64,000 nucleotides of DNA from an uncultured Bacteroidales bacterium (GCA_946183915.1 CAMHDJ010000005.1:1-64000); one strand, 5' to 3'; shown: positions 1-12,166, counted from the stretch's first letter. Made by a program: numbers and translations. Notes: generated by a model not told the origin, from the letters alone.

Positions 1-518
1 ACATCTTCGACAACACCATGCCCACCATGCGTGCCTTCGGCAAGCGCATGATCGAGAAGGGTATCAAGCCCGAGTATGAGTGCTTCGAGATGGGCCATCT
101 GGAGACCATCGTGCACATGGCCCGCAAAGGCCAGGTGCCGAGTGCCTTCGGTGTGGCGGGCCCCGACGGCAAGCCCCTGCCCCTGGTGCCCATGCAGTTC
201 AACTTCGTGCTCGGCGTGCTCGGCTGCGCCTCGGCCACGGTCGACAACCTGGTGTGGATGGTGAAGAACATTCCCGCCGGCAGCACCTGGACGGCCACCG
301 GCATCGGCCGCAATGCCTTCACGCTGGCCGCCCCCGCCATCGTCATGGGGGGCAACGTGCGTGTGGGCTTCGAGGACAACCTCTACCTGGAGCGCGGCGT
401 GCTGGCCAAGAGCAACGGCGAGCTGGTCGACAAGGTGGTCCGCATGGCCAAGCTGCTGGGTCGCCCCATCGCCACGAGCGACGAGGCCCGCGAAATCCTC
501 AGCTTGAAGAAAAGATAA
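1..518 (+). CDS. kce: beta-keto acid cleavage enzyme (BKACE / 3-keto-5-aminohexanoate cleavage protein), C-terminal part
   Basis: The 5' end is cut by the window edge; the frame is open from base 3 and ends at TAA 516-518. Visible are FDNTMPTMRAFGKRM, then EYECFEMGHLETI, a QFNFVLGVLGC segment and a GGNVRVGFEDNLYL segment near the end. These are characteristic of the TIM-barrel, Zn-dependent BKACE family, which condenses a beta-keto acid with acetyl-CoA. The founding member, Kce, acts in lysine fermentation to butyrate and acetate. Other BKACE members use different keto acids, so the exact substrate is inferred. The upstream lysine-pathway genes that would settle this lie outside the window. 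A terminator-like hairpin follows. Confidence 0.85.
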   Translation, partial: IFDNTMPTMRAFGKRMIEKGIKPEYECFEMGHLETIVHMARKGQVPSAFGVAGPDGKPLPLVPMQFNFVLGVLGCASATVDNLVWMVKNIPAGSTWTATGIGRNAFTLAAPAIVMGGNVRVGFEDNLYLERGVLAKSNGELVDKVVRMAKLLGRPIATSDEAREILSLKKR

Positions 519-538
519 GTTTCCACTGACGTGTAAAC

Positions 539-600
539 GGTGATGGAACGAAGGGAGTAGGGGAGCGCAGTCTTTCGGCCCTTGGATCCATCACCTTTTT
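539..600 (+). terminator. long imperfect hairpin with T-run after kce
   Basis: GGTGATGG (539-546) pairs with CCATCACC (588-595). AAGGG and CCCTT pair inside, and TTTTT follows at 596-600. It lies between the kce stop codon and the next start codon. Confidence 0.6.
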
Positions 601-611
601 GCATAGGTATC

Positions 612-2672
612 ATGACAGCAATGAAGAGACTATTAGTTATGCTGGCAGCCTGCGCCGTGGCCCTCGGCGCGGCGGCCCAGCCGCAGATCGACGCAGAGGG
701 CTTGCGCCAGTGGCGCCTGTCGCACCAGAAGCGCGACGCCTCACAGGCCTACCGTCAGTCCACCCTCCCGCTGGCCCCGGCCGTCAAGGGCGCCCCCGCC
801 AGCCGGACGAAGGGGATGCCGCAAGGGCCCGTGTGGTTCCCCGGCGAGTGGGAGGAGGTGCAGGCCATCATGGTCACACCCTTCTACATCTACTACCCCA
901 CCGAGGGCTCGGCTGTGGTGGCCGATCCCATCGTGCCGGGCTATGCCTACTACTACCAGTCCTACAACTCGCGGCAGCCGTCGGGCATAGGCCCCTATGC
1001 CTCGATGATGGACACCGCCAACCTGAGCGGGACCGGCGACGTGCCGTTCTACCTCATGGACGCCATCCAGATGGGCGGCGCCCAGGCCTGGGTGCGCATC
1101 GAGCAGGAGGCCGACACGGCCCTCGTGCTGCGCAAGCTGCAGCGCATGGGGCTCCGCAGCTCCAACCTGCGCTTCCTCGTGGCGCCGGGCAACAGCTTCT
1201 GGTTCCGCGACTGCGGCCCCATCTGCTTCTACTACGGCGAGGGCGACACGGTCGGCATGCTTGACTTCGAGTACTACCCTGGTCGCGCCCTCGACGACTC
1301 GCTGCCTGTCTACGTCGAACGCCAGTTCGGTCTGTCCAATTTCACCACCCAGATCGAGTGGGAGGGGGGCAACTGTGTGGTCGATGGTGCCGGCATGGTG
1401 CTCTCGAGCGACGCCATCTATAGCACCAACCGCGACACGGTGGGCCAGCTGGTCTGGGATGGGGTGAACACAGGCACCATCAGATACAGCCGCAAGGCCT
1501 CCCTGACGCGCGCCCAGGTGCGCGACAGCCTGCAGGCGCTCATCGGTCACCGCGCCACTCACATCCTGCCTGCCTTCCGCTACGACGGCGGCACAGGCCA
1601 TGTGGACCTCTACGCCGACATGCTTGACGAGAACCTCTTCGTCTTCTCCATCATGCCTGAGGCCTACAGCACCTGGCTCGACTATCGCACCGGGGCCCGG
1701 AATCGCGACTCGATCTGCAGCTATCAGAGCATCTTTGGAGCCAACTACCGCTGCCGCACGATCCCCTTCCCGTCGACCAACAGCGGTGGCAACTTCACGA
1801 GTCAGAACCAGTACGACAACTTCTACACCCGCACCTATTCGAACCACACGTTCGTCAACAAGCTGATCATCCAGCCTTGCTTCTCGCCCGTCGGCAGCGA
1901 CCTCATGCCCACCGCCGACTGGGACCGCGCCAACATCGAGGAGGTGAAGAAGGCCTACCCGGGCTATACGATCTACTGCGTCGACGTTCGCTCGTTCGAC
2001 GGTTCGGGCGGCGCCATCCATTGCATCACCAAGCAGATCCCCGCCGAGAAGCCCATCCGCATACTGCACCAGGCCATCTACGGCAACACCGGCACGACCT
2101 ACATGTCTTCCGGCGTGCCTGTGCTGGCCAAGGTGACCTCGGCCGACGGCATCGACACCGTGGTGCTCCACTATCGCGTCGAGGAAGGCGAGTGGCGTCA
2201 GGTGGCGATGGTGCCCGACGCAGTCGGACAGTACGCCGCGCTGATCCCCACCGGCAGCATCACGCTGACGGACTATGTGCGGATCGACTACTACATCAGC
2301 GCCACCAGCGGTGCCGGCAAGACCATCACCAAGCCCATGACGGCCCTCGAAGGGGGCTACCACACCTTCTACCTGGGCGAGAACCCGGCGGTGGGTGTGC
2401 GGGAGGTGGAGGCCGACGAGGCCTTCGGACAATTCTACCCCAACCCCGCCAGCGAGACGGCATGGATGCAGATTGACCTGGGTCGCGGCGACAGCTACCG
2501 GGTGGCAATCGTCGATGCCGCCGGCCGCACGGTGCACACCTCCGACCTGCAGGCCGAGGGGACGGTGCTCTTCAGCATCGACGCACAGCGCCTGACGCCG
2601 GGTATGTACACCGTCGTGTTCAGCAACGACCGCGCCCGCGTGGTCCGCAAACTCATCATCCCCAGCCGATAG
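612..2672 (+). CDS. secreted peptidyl-arginine / agmatine deiminase family protein with type IX sorting domain
   Basis: About 686 residues with an N-terminal signal peptide ending at GAAAQ, so it is exported. The guanidine-deiminase domain (PAD_porph family) keeps the three expected catalytic positions: Asp in FWFRDCGP (about residue 200), His in DGGTGHVD (about 330) and Cys in GGAIHCITK (about 471). After an Ig-like stretch, the last about 85 residues (FYPNPASETAWMQI through VRKLIIPSR) form a type A C-terminal sorting domain for the type IX secretion system. The architecture matches Porphyromonas gingivalis PPAD (signal, catalytic domain, Ig, CTD), which citrullinates proteins; cytosolic agmatine deiminases lack signal and CTD. 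Substrate preference is inferred. The start is ATG 612 or 621; the in-frame ATG at 582 would put extra residues before the signal peptide. trmH follows after 6 bases. Confidence 0.85.
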   Translation: MTAMKRLLVMLAACAVALGAAAQPQIDAEGLRQWRLSHQKRDASQAYRQSTLPLAPAVKGAPASRTKGMPQGPVWFPGEWEEVQAIMVTPFYIYYPTEGSAVVADPIVPGYAYYYQSYNSRQPSGIGPYASMMDTANLSGTGDVPFYLMDAIQMGGAQAWVRIEQEADTALVLRKLQRMGLRSSNLRFLVAPGNSFWFRDCGPICFYYGEGDTVGMLDFEYYPGRALDDSLPVYVERQFGLSNFTTQIEWEGGNCVVDGAGMVLSSDAIYSTNRDTVGQLVWDGVNTGTIRYSRKASLTRAQVRDSLQALIGHRATHILPAFRYDGGTGHVDLYADMLDENLFVFSIMPEAYSTWLDYRTGARNRDSICSYQSIFGANYRCRTIPFPSTNSGGNFTSQNQYDNFYTRTYSNHTFVNKLIIQPCFSPVGSDLMPTADWDRANIEEVKKAYPGYTIYCVDVRSFDGSGGAIHCITKQIPAEKPIRILHQAIYGNTGTTYMSSGVPVLAKVTSADGIDTVVLHYRVEEGEWRQVAMVPDAVGQYAALIPTGSITLTDYVRIDYYISATSGAGKTITKPMTALEGGYHTFYLGENPAVGVREVEADEAFGQFYPNPASETAWMQIDLGRGDSYRVAIVDAAGRTVHTSDLQAEGTVLFSIDAQRLTPGMYTVVFSNDRARVVRKLIIPSR

Positions 2673-2678
2673 CCCGCC

Positions 2679-3395
2679 ATGCCAGAGAGAATTCCCGGGC
2701 AGGAAAGCCCGTTTGCACACCTGACCACCGAGCAGAAGGCCGACCTCTACGAGCGTGCCGCCGAGCTGTTCAGCGACAACAAGAGGGCCCTCTTCGACCG
2801 CCTGGCGCCGCTTCGCACGCGGCACATCAGCGTGGTGCTCGAGGACGTCTACCAGAGCCACAATGCCGCCGCCGTGCTTCGCTCGTGCGACTGCTTCGGG
2901 GTGCAGGACGTCCACGTCGTGGAGGCCAACAACCCCTTCAACCCCGCCGGCGACGTGGCCGTGGGCAGTGCCAAGTGGGTCGACTACTACCGCTACCGCT
3001 CCATCGGCGACGTCTACGCCCGTCTGCGCGCCCAGGGCTACCGCATCGTGGCCACCCTGCCGCACGAGCGCGACTGCATGATCGGCGATCTGGACATCAG
3101 CCAGAAGACCGCCCTCGTGTTCGGCACCGAGCTCACGGGGCTCACCCCCGAGGCCATCGAGGGCGCCGATGCCTACGTGAAGATCCCCATGTACGGCTTC
3201 ACCGAGAGCTTCAACATCTCGGTCTGCGCCGCCCTCAGCCTCTTCTCGCTCACCGAGCGCATGCGCTCGGCGGAGGGCATCGACTGGCGCCTCCCGGCCG
3301 ACGCCCTGCTCGACCTCAAGCTCCACTGGGCCATGCAGGCCATCCGCGACGGCGAGCGGGTAATGGAACATTTACTCGCCGAAATAAAAAAATAG
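2679..3395 (+). CDS. trmH: TrmH-family (SpoU) RNA 2'-O-ribose methyltransferase
   Basis: 238 residues, a normal length for tRNA (Gm18) 2'-O-methyltransferase. The SPOUT motifs are present in order: NAAAVLRSCDCFGV (motif 1, Arg conserved) near residue 63, LVFGTELTGL (motif 2) near 147, and IPMYGFTESFNISVCAAL (motif 3, AdoMet knot) near 170. It acts in the cytosol on tRNA, with SAM as donor. It starts 6 bases after the deiminase stop codon and is probably cotranscribed with it, although the functions seem unrelated. 23S rRNA methyltransferases of the same fold carry an extra N-terminal substrate-binding domain that is absent here, which favours the tRNA enzyme. Confidence 0.87.
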   Translation: MPERIPGQESPFAHLTTEQKADLYERAAELFSDNKRALFDRLAPLRTRHISVVLEDVYQSHNAAAVLRSCDCFGVQDVHVVEANNPFNPAGDVAVGSAKWVDYYRYRSIGDVYARLRAQGYRIVATLPHERDCMIGDLDISQKTALVFGTELTGLTPEAIEGADAYVKIPMYGFTESFNISVCAALSLFSLTERMRSAEGIDWRLPADALLDLKLHWAMQAIRDGERVMEHLLAEIKK

Positions 3396-3398
3396 TTG

Positions 3399-3407
3399 TA
3401 TATTTGC
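3399..3407 (+). promoter_or_regulatory. Bacteroidetes -7 element (TATATTTGC)
   Basis: This matches TAnnTTTGC and lies about 45 bases before the ATG of the PepSY-like gene. No clear TTG is found at the usual -33 distance, so only the -7 element is claimed. Confidence 0.6.
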
Positions 3408-3450
3408 ACCCGGAACAAGGAAATAGTAATAACAACCTAAAGTGTTAGAT

Positions 3451-3921
3451 ATGAAAAAGATATTGCTTTTGGCAGCCGCAGCAACGCTGCTTCAGGGCAC
3501 GGTGATTGCCCAGAATCTGAAGTCGGTTCCCGAAAAGGACGTCCGTGTGAACTACGTGAAAGACTTTCAGCGGCAGGTGAAGGATGCCACCGACATTGCC
3601 TGGTGGCAGGTCGACTCGCTCACCTACAAGGTGACCTTCCTCGACAACGAGAACAGTCGTCAGGCCATGGTCTTCAGCAACAAGGGGTCTGAGACGCACT
3701 ACATCATCGAGAAGCAGTACTACCCCTCGGCCATCAAGGACACCGTCTCGCACCTCTTCCCGAAGCACACCATCCAGGAGGTCTGGGTGCGCAAGATGCG
3801 CGGCAAGATGACCTACCAGGCCGCCATCGCCAAGAAGAGCGGCTTCCTCTGGTGGAGGAAACTGAAGGACTGCAAGACCCTCAACTGGGAAGTCGACGGC
3901 AAATATATCAACGCCGAGTAA
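3451..3921 (+). CDS. periplasmic PepSY-like / BLIP-fold protein
   Basis: 156 residues: a signal peptide (MKKILLLAAAATLLQGTVIAQ), then two repeats of a small alpha/beta unit with W/Y-rich strands (IAWWQVDSLTYKVTF; AAIAKKSGFLWWRKL). This matches the putative beta-lactamase-inhibitor-like PepSY-like proteins common in Bacteroidetes. No catalytic residues are evident and the biological role is unknown. The start ATG 3451 gives a clean signal peptide; an ATG nine bases upstream would add only three residues. It is monocistronic, between its own -7 element and a strong hairpin. Confidence 0.65.
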   Translation: MKKILLLAAAATLLQGTVIAQNLKSVPEKDVRVNYVKDFQRQVKDATDIAWWQVDSLTYKVTFLDNENSRQAMVFSNKGSETHYIIEKQYYPSAIKDTVSHLFPKHTIQEVWVRKMRGKMTYQAAIAKKSGFLWWRKLKDCKTLNWEVDGKYINAE

Positions 3922-3940
3922 CTTTTCCGACTCTCTGCCG

Positions 3941-3984
3941 TGGGTAGCGGATGCCTTGACTCCCTGTCAAGGCGCTGCTACCCA
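3941..3984 (+). terminator. long hairpin after the PepSY-like gene
   Basis: Two stacked stems, TGGGTAGC/GCTACCCA and GCCTTGAC/GTCAAGGC, enclose a TCCCT loop, and CTTCTTTAT follows. It starts 20 bases after the stop codon. Confidence 0.7.
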
Positions 3985-4027
3985 CTTCTTTATGCTCTCG
4001 CCAGAAGGCTTCCATCAGTCCGGCAAC

Positions 4028-4126
4028 AGGGTAGAATCAAGGCAGAATCAGGGTAGAATCAGGGTGTCACCATAGACTTGGTATAGAGTTGGTATAGACT
4101 TGGTACGGTCTTGGTGTAGGCTTGGT
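4028..4126. repeat. 11-bp-period tandem array, 9 units of two types
   Basis: Three units of the AGGGTAGAATC type and one transitional unit are followed by five units of the ATAGACTTGGT type, all in exact 11-base register. The array lies in the convergent gap between the PepSY-like gene and the minus-strand lipoprotein gene. The remainder of the 409-base gap (3922-4330) holds two hairpins and no gene. Confidence 0.9.
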
Positions 4127-4274
4127 GGGGGGATGGAGCGCCTTGCCGGGGGCGGCGCGGCCGCCGGTACGGGCCGGCGGTGGGGGAGAAATGCGGTTGC
4201 AAAGATACGAAAAAAAATCGACATGGAGATCGGCGGGACGAAGATTTTTCGCCAACCGCTCTAGATGTGGGCAC

Positions 4275-4303
4275 AAAAAAAGAGGCCTCCCGCGGGAGGC
4301 CTC
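4275..4303 (-). terminator. terminator of the choice-of-anchor-J lipoprotein gene
   Basis: A 22-base perfect palindrome at 4282-4303 (GAGGCCTCCCG plus its complement) is followed, on the minus strand, by a T-run (A-run 4275-4281 on the plus strand). Confidence 0.85.
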
Positions 4304-4330
4304 AGTGGGTGATGCCCCTGAAGGGCGAGG

Positions 4331-4981
4331 TTACTGCACTTTGACGTCGTCGAGGAATAGCCAGTAGGCGTCGGTGTCGTTGTGGCGGAAAGCGATGTAG
4401 ATGCTCTGGCCCTTGTAGGCGTCGAGGCTGATGGAGCGGGCGGTGTAGCCGGACTGCTCGTTGATGCCGGTGCTCACGCGCTCGGGTTCCTGCAGGGTGC
4501 CGGTGATGGTGAAGGTGCCATCGGCCAGCGTGCCGACCACGACCGAGTACTGGTCGGGGTACTGGGCTTGGAAGTTGGTCACCTGGTAGGTGAGCGTGCG
4601 GCCCTCGTTGGGGATGAAGAGCTTGGGCAGGACGAGGTACTGGTCGGTGGTGAGGGCACCGATGCCGTTGATGAAGGAGGCGGAGCAGATGCAGTCGCTA
4701 CCGTCGATGCCGAGGTCGGAGCCGCCGTTGCCGTTGGTGGCGAACCACGACTGGGAGGCGAGGATCCAGTTCTGGCCGTCGCCGTCGGCGTCGATGGCGG
4801 TCCAGCCGGCCGGGAAGCCGTTGTTGAAGTTCTCGTCGATGGTGGTGGGCAGGTTCTCGGTGTTGCCGCCGTTGTTGCCGCCGCCGTTGCCGTCATCGGT
4901 GTTGTCTTTGTCGCACCCGACCGCCAGGGTCATGCCAAGGGCGATTGCCGCCATGGCGAAGAATCGTACTGTCTTTTTCAT
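4331..4981 (-). CDS. choice-of-anchor J (cleaved-adhesin-like) domain lipoprotein
   Basis: 216 residues. The N-terminus is a lipoprotein signal with lipobox LAVGC, followed by a flexible Gly/Asn linker (DGNGGGNNGGN). The rest is a jelly-roll typical of the cleaved-adhesin / choice-of-anchor J family: ENFNNGFPAGWTAIDADGDG at the start, LVLPKLFIP in the middle and WLFLDDVKVQ at the C-terminus. Such domains bind carbohydrate or protein ligands at the cell surface; here the ligand is unknown. It is monocistronic with a canonical promoter and terminator. A 42-codon open frame at 54471 resembles its lipoprotein N-terminus. Confidence 0.82.
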   Translation of the reverse strand: MKKTVRFFAMAAIALGMTLAVGCDKDNTDDGNGGGNNGGNTENLPTTIDENFNNGFPAGWTAIDADGDGQNWILASQSWFATNGNGGSDLGIDGSDCICSASFINGIGALTTDQYLVLPKLFIPNEGRTLTYQVTNFQAQYPDQYSVVVGTLADGTFTITGTLQEPERVSTGINEQSGYTARSISLDAYKGQSIYIAFRHNDTDAYWLFLDDVKVQ

Positions 4982-5034
4982 GATTGTTGGTTTTTAAGTT
5001 ATTGGGTTTTTATTTTAGGGTTTCAAATCCAAGT

Positions 5035-5066
5035 GCAAAGGTATGACATGTTTTTCGATTTTACAA
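5035..5066 (-). promoter_or_regulatory. promoter of the choice-of-anchor-J lipoprotein gene
   Basis: On the minus strand, TTG (5064-5066), a 20-base spacer and TACCTTTGC (5035-5043) match the Bacteroidetes -33/-7 consensus. The start codon is 54 bases downstream. Confidence 0.8.
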
Positions 5067-5402
5067 ATTTTTAACAGAAAAATCTTTTGTGTATGTTCTC
5101 GAATCTGTTTCGTTGTATTGTGTTTATTGTTGATTATTAGTGCTTTGTGGTGTGTTGTGAGGCGGGTGTCCGTTCGGTATCTTGCCGTGAGGGGCGGGGC
5201 GCTGGACGTTAAAGGTGCGCAACTGTATGGAGTGTTTCGCTCGATTATATTGGGGAGGGAAACGGAACAACCGCGTCACATACGACCCCGTTTCCTCAAA
5301 AGGTGTTTGGGTCGATACCGCTGTCAAGATGGACACGAGCACAAAAGCCGCCGCTTCACGGTGTACAATATGGAACAAGACCGATGGATCCAACGATGTG
5401 AT
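5067..5402. other. intergenic region without recognisable gene
   Basis: About 335 bases between the lipoprotein promoter and the secA terminator. It is AT-rich at the left end. Short open frames exist on both strands, but none has a plausible start context or a recognisable sequence. Confidence 0.5.
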
Positions 5403-5441
5403 AAATGAGGGGAGCGGCCCATCGGGCCGCTCCCCTCATTT
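5403..5441 (-). terminator. secA terminator
   Basis: An 18-bp perfect stem (AAATGAGGGGAGCGGCCC and its complement) with loop ATC and T-rich flanks on both sides, placed 22 bases after the secA stop codon. Confidence 0.85.
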
Positions 5442-5463
5442 TATTGGTTGTGCCGACGTCAGG

Positions 5464-8778
<3,315 letters not shown>

Positions 8779-8854
8779 TTTCTCAAATGCTTTTTCTTAC
8801 TATTAATGTATCTATCAATGTGTTGTAGTCCCTTGTCGAGGGGCGTTGCAAACT

Positions 8855-8863
8855 ACAAAGATA
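8855..8863 (-). promoter_or_regulatory. secA -7 element (TATCTTTG)
   Basis: On the minus strand the sequence is TATCTTTGT, 77 bases before the secA start codon. No TTG lies at 19-21 bases, so the -33 element is weak or absent. Confidence 0.6.
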
Positions 8864-8916
8864 CAAAATATTTTAATATTATATCTCTTCGACCCGAAAA
8901 AAGTCGAAAAAACACC

Positions 8917-8993
8917 CATCCCCTCTGCATCCCCTCTGCATCCCCTCTGCATCATCCAGGCATCAACTAGGCATCATCCAGGCATCAACTAGG
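8917..8993. repeat. 11-bp-period tandem array, 7 units
   Basis: Three identical CATCCCCTCTG units are followed by four units alternating CATCATCCAGG and CATCAACTAGG, in exact 11-base register. It lies in the divergent gap between secA and sdaA, which otherwise holds only the secA -7 element. Confidence 0.92.
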
Positions 8994-9087
8994 CATGTTT
9001 GCCTGTCGGAAGTCTTCTGAGAAAGCCGAAAAAGGGAGGCAATAATTTCGACGGGCGAGCGTTACTGGGAGGTAAAACATTGACGAA

Positions 9088-10296
9088 ATGGAAACGATCA
9101 AGAAGATATACAAGATAGGTTTCGGCCCCAGCAGCAGCCACACCATGGGGCCCCACCGTGCGGCCACCATGTTTGCCGCCCGCACCAAGAACACCGCCTC
9201 GCGCTACCGCGTCACCCTCTACGGCTCGCTGGCCGCCACCGGCCGCGGCCACCACACCGACCAGGCCATCGTCCGCGGCCTGGCGCCCAAGGAGGTGGAG
9301 ATCGTCTGGCGCCCCGATGTGGTCAAACCGTTCCACACCAACGGCATGCTCTTCGAGGCGCTGGATGCCGACGGCGGTGTCGTCGACCACTGGCTGGTCT
9401 ACAGTATCGGCGGCGGCTATCTGGCCACCGAGGAGGGCGAGGTGCCGCTCGGCATCACCCCCGAGGGCGAGGTCTATCCGCACAACACCATGCGGGACAT
9501 CATGGAGTATATCGACCGGGAGGGGCTGAGCTACTGGGAGTATGTGGAGCAGTGCGAGGACGGGACGTTGTGGATGTACCTCGAGGAGATGTGGCAGCAG
9601 ATGCAGCAGACCATCGAGGAGGGGCTGCAAGATGACCGTGTCATTGCCGGCGGCCTGCACCTGCGCTCCAAGGCCCACCAGTACTTTGTCCGCGCCAGCG
9701 GCTTCAAGCCCTCGCTGCAGAGTCGCGCCCTGGTCATCGCCTACGCCTTGGCCACCAGCGAGCAGAACGCCTGCGGCGGACGCATCGTCACCGCCCCCAC
9801 CTGCGGCTCCAGCGGCGTGCTGCCGGCGGTATTGTATCATCTGAAGAAGAACCACGGATTCAGCGACCGCGAGATCCTGCGGGCCATGGCCACGGCGGGC
9901 CTTTTCGCCAACGTCATCAAGACCAACGCCACCATCAGCGGCGCCGAAGCGGGCTGCCAGGCCGAGGTGGGCAGCGCCTGCGTCATGGCCGCCGTGGCCA
10001 GCAACCAGCTCTTCGGCGGCAGCCCCAAGCAGATCGAGTACGCCGCCGAGATGGCCATGGAGCACAACCTGGGCCTCACGTGCGATCCGCTGTGCGGCCT
10101 CGTGCAGATACCCTGCATCGAGCGCAACGCCATGGCCGCCCTCCGCGCCCTCGACATCAACATCTACGCCATGATGAGCGACGGCCGCCACATCATCAGC
10201 TTCGACAAGGTGGTCCGCACCATGAAGCTCACCGGCCACGACCTCCCCAGCCTCTACAAAGAGACCTCCCTCGGCGGCCTGGCCCTGAACGACTGA
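9088..10296 (+). CDS. sdaA: L-serine ammonia-lyase (L-serine dehydratase), single-chain iron-sulfur type
   Basis: 402 residues, a one-chain enzyme with the beta domain first ([16 protein letters not shown] from residue 12) and the alpha domain second. It converts L-serine to pyruvate and ammonia in the cytosol using a [4Fe-4S] cluster. The alpha domain shows [34 protein letters not shown] and [19 protein letters not shown], which contain the cluster cysteines. The beta domain is shorter than in E. coli SdaA (about 455 residues), as in other Bacteroidetes. Monocistronic; an 11-bp array and a small inverted repeat follow. Confidence 0.95.
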   Translation: METIKKIYKIGFGPSSSHTMGPHRAATMFAARTKNTASRYRVTLYGSLAATGRGHHTDQAIVRGLAPKEVEIVWRPDVVKPFHTNGMLFEALDADGGVVDHWLVYSIGGGYLATEEGEVPLGITPEGEVYPHNTMRDIMEYIDREGLSYWEYVEQCEDGTLWMYLEEMWQQMQQTIEEGLQDDRVIAGGLHLRSKAHQYFVRASGFKPSLQSRALVIAYALATSEQNACGGRIVTAPTCGSSGVLPAVLYHLKKNHGFSDREILRAMATAGLFANVIKTNATISGAEAGCQAEVGSACVMAAVASNQLFGGSPKQIEYAAEMAMEHNLGLTCDPLCGLVQIPCIERNAMAALRALDINIYAMMSDGRHIISFDKVVRTMKLTGHDLPSLYKETSLGGLALND

Positions 10297-10316
10297 TGCC
10301 CTTCGGAGAGCCTTTA

Positions 10317-10360
10317 GGTTTTACTCCCCCTTTACTCAAAGTTTAATCAAACTTTGCCTC
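10317..10360. repeat. 11-bp-period tandem array, 4 units, containing an inverted repeat
   Basis: Units GGTTTTACTCC, CCCTTTACTCA, AAGTTTAATCA and AACTTTGCCTC are in 11-base register. They also create the hairpin CAAAGTTT-AATC-AAACTTTG (10338-10357). The array resembles the one at 53461 unit by unit. It sits between the convergent ends of sdaA and the lipoprotein gene. Confidence 0.8.
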
Positions 10361-10405
10361 GGTCTATGGTAAGTCTAAGGATGTGATGATGTTTGTGTGG
10401 TGTAG

Positions 10406-11263
10406 CTATTGCTCTACTTGAGCCTCCCGCAGCACCGATTTCAGTCGCGGACAGTCCTCTATCTGCTCCACGAAATGGACATGCGGGACGCCTACCATCT
10501 CCAGCGTCCCCTGCGGAGTGTCGAAAGATATGGTCATTGTCCCGCCAGACGCCAGCGCGTTCATCACCACGTATGGCGGCAACATCATCCGCTTGACACC
10601 TGCATCGGGCGTGTCGACAAACACATCGCTCTCCGTCAGCCGTTGAAACACGTTCCCTGCGCTGTCGGTGAACGACACCTGAAGGTTGTCGACAACGGTG
10701 TCTGTGTAGTTGTACACAATCAAAAGCGCTGTCGAAAGCTCGTTGCCATCCTCCTTGCTGAGCATCAGATTCGCGAAACGTTCTGGTGCCTGCCACGAAA
10801 GACCAATGAATGAGGTGTACATCAGATCAAAATGCTCTCGGCTGGAGGTGTACCATGCCGCATCCGCCACCAGGTAGCCCAAGATATTGCATTCGCAATC
10901 GAGATTAAACAGCCAGGGATTATTATATATCTTCCCGTAGATGTTGCGTGTCGTGGCCCGCATCATCAAGGGGAACACCAGCGAGGAGTCGTGCACGATA
11001 GCATCGCTGATAGTGGTCTGCACTTGGCACAGCTTTTCGCACAAGAGCCCAGAGTTCTCTGTGCTGTCATCCACCAACCGATACAGGGTGTCTATCTGAT
11101 CGAGGATAGCCTGCCGCTGCGGTTCATTGATTTCATAATCTGCCGCCCACTCCCGCAAGAAATCTGGCCACCGGACATTGGGGTTATCCTCTGTGGTTTT
11201 GTGCGATGTGCCACAGGCCGAAAGAGCCACCATGCTTAAGGCTACAATTGCAATTTTACGCAT
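10406..11263 (-). CDS. putative lipoprotein, last gene of the TerB/vWA cassette
   Basis: 285 residues with a lipoprotein signal (lipobox VALSACG). The N-terminal half is rich in charged helices and Cys/Trp; the C-terminal half looks like a beta-sandwich (LLIVYNYTDTVVDNLQVSF, then MTISFDTPQGTLEM). No family is recognised. It starts 9 bases after the vWA lipoprotein gene and is probably the fourth gene of that operon. Base composition is closer to the window average than in the three genes before it, so it may be an older neighbour that was captured. Function unknown. Confidence 0.6.
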   Translation of the reverse strand: MRKIAIVALSMVALSACGTSHKTTEDNPNVRWPDFLREWAADYEINEPQRQAILDQIDTLYRLVDDSTENSGLLCEKLCQVQTTISDAIVHDSSLVFPLMMRATTRNIYGKIYNNPWLFNLDCECNILGYLVADAAWYTSSREHFDLMYTSFIGLSWQAPERFANLMLSKEDGNELSTALLIVYNYTDTVVDNLQVSFTDSAGNVFQRLTESDVFVDTPDAGVKRMMLPPYVVMNALASGGTMTISFDTPQGTLEMVGVPHVHFVEQIEDCPRLKSVLREAQVEQ

Positions 11264-11272
11264 AAGACCTTA

Positions 11273-12154
11273 TCAAATGTCAAAGAACTGTTCAATCCTG
11301 CGTGAAGTGTTTGCCGGTAAATCTGTCATATAAACGGCATGGTGTGAAACCCCCATTTCTTTTAACCATTTATCAAGACAGTACCCTAGTATCTGCTCGT
11401 CTTTTTGACTATTTTTTTCTGGTGCTACTTCCAAAACAAGCACCTCTAAATTATCTAAACAGATTCCTTGGGGTACAATAAGGCCAAAGTCATCACTCTG
11501 CATTGCTGCGATAGGGTCGGCAGATTGGCGATATTTCCCTATTGTTTTTCCAATTAATGATTGAACACGATTTCCTGCTTTTTGGGCCGTTGTGGGATCA
11601 TAAATATACCCATCAGTTAGAATGACAAGAACATTGCGATAGATGGTATCCCGAGCTATACAATAATCTTTAGCCTTGTTTTGGAAGAATCGCCAAATAT
11701 CACTTCCTGGGAATTTGTTTCCTGCAATTGTTTGCATATAGATCTCCTGCAATGTCTCTGAAAAGTCAGCAGTGATATTATCATATATTTCTTTCTTCTG
11801 CTTTACGTCCATTTTTGAGCAATCAACAATTAAATGCCTTTGCAATTGGTCTATATTAGGAATTGCTGGTGCTGGTTCCATAAACACCTGTATGCGTCCA
11901 TTGGCATCAAATGCTCCTCTATCTTCCATATCCTTTTTAAAGAATTCAACAATACCGTTTATAATAGCCAAATCACGTTCTTGGTGTGTAGGCGAGGCAG
12001 GATGTACACTGGGTGAAATACGATCTGACAGGTCGAGTAAAATAGATATATTCAACTGTTTGGGTTCTTCTGTATTTTCATTGACACTAGTCGGTTTGCA
12101 ACCAGCAAATAATAATGCAAGCAGTATTGCTGCGTAAAAGATTGTTTTTTTCAT
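11273..12154 (-). CDS. von Willebrand factor A-like lipoprotein
   Basis: 293 residues. The signal peptide ends in lipobox LLFAGC. A vWA-like fold is suggested by the first strand LNISILLDLSDRIS (Asp-x-Ser as in a MIDAS loop, although the third Ser is replaced by Arg) and by the later strand NVLVILTDGYIYD, which carries the usual Asp-Gly after a hydrophobic strand. This implies a metal-dependent or degenerate protein-binding domain anchored in the envelope. The gene is AT-rich relative to secA or nqr. It follows the coiled-coil membrane protein gene by 12 bases and precedes another lipoprotein gene by 9. The partner is unknown. Confidence 0.62.
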   Translation of the reverse strand: MKKTIFYAAILLALLFAGCKPTSVNENTEEPKQLNISILLDLSDRISPSVHPASPTHQERDLAIINGIVEFFKKDMEDRGAFDANGRIQVFMEPAPAIPNIDQLQRHLIVDCSKMDVKQKKEIYDNITADFSETLQEIYMQTIAGNKFPGSDIWRFFQNKAKDYCIARDTIYRNVLVILTDGYIYDPTTAQKAGNRVQSLIGKTIGKYRQSADPIAAMQSDDFGLIVPQGICLDNLEVLVLEVAPEKNSQKDEQILGYCLDKWLKEMGVSHHAVYMTDLPANTSRRIEQFFDI

Positions 12155-12166
12155 ATTGATTAGGAA

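Noticed and set aside
741..3371. 876-codon open frame antisense to the deiminase and trmH
   Set aside because: Spans two well-supported plus-strand genes and has no recognisable domain; codon-usage shadow.
5043..5408. 121-codon frame between the lipoprotein gene and secA
   Set aside because: Begins in the promoter of the opposite gene and runs through a terminator hairpin; no family features.
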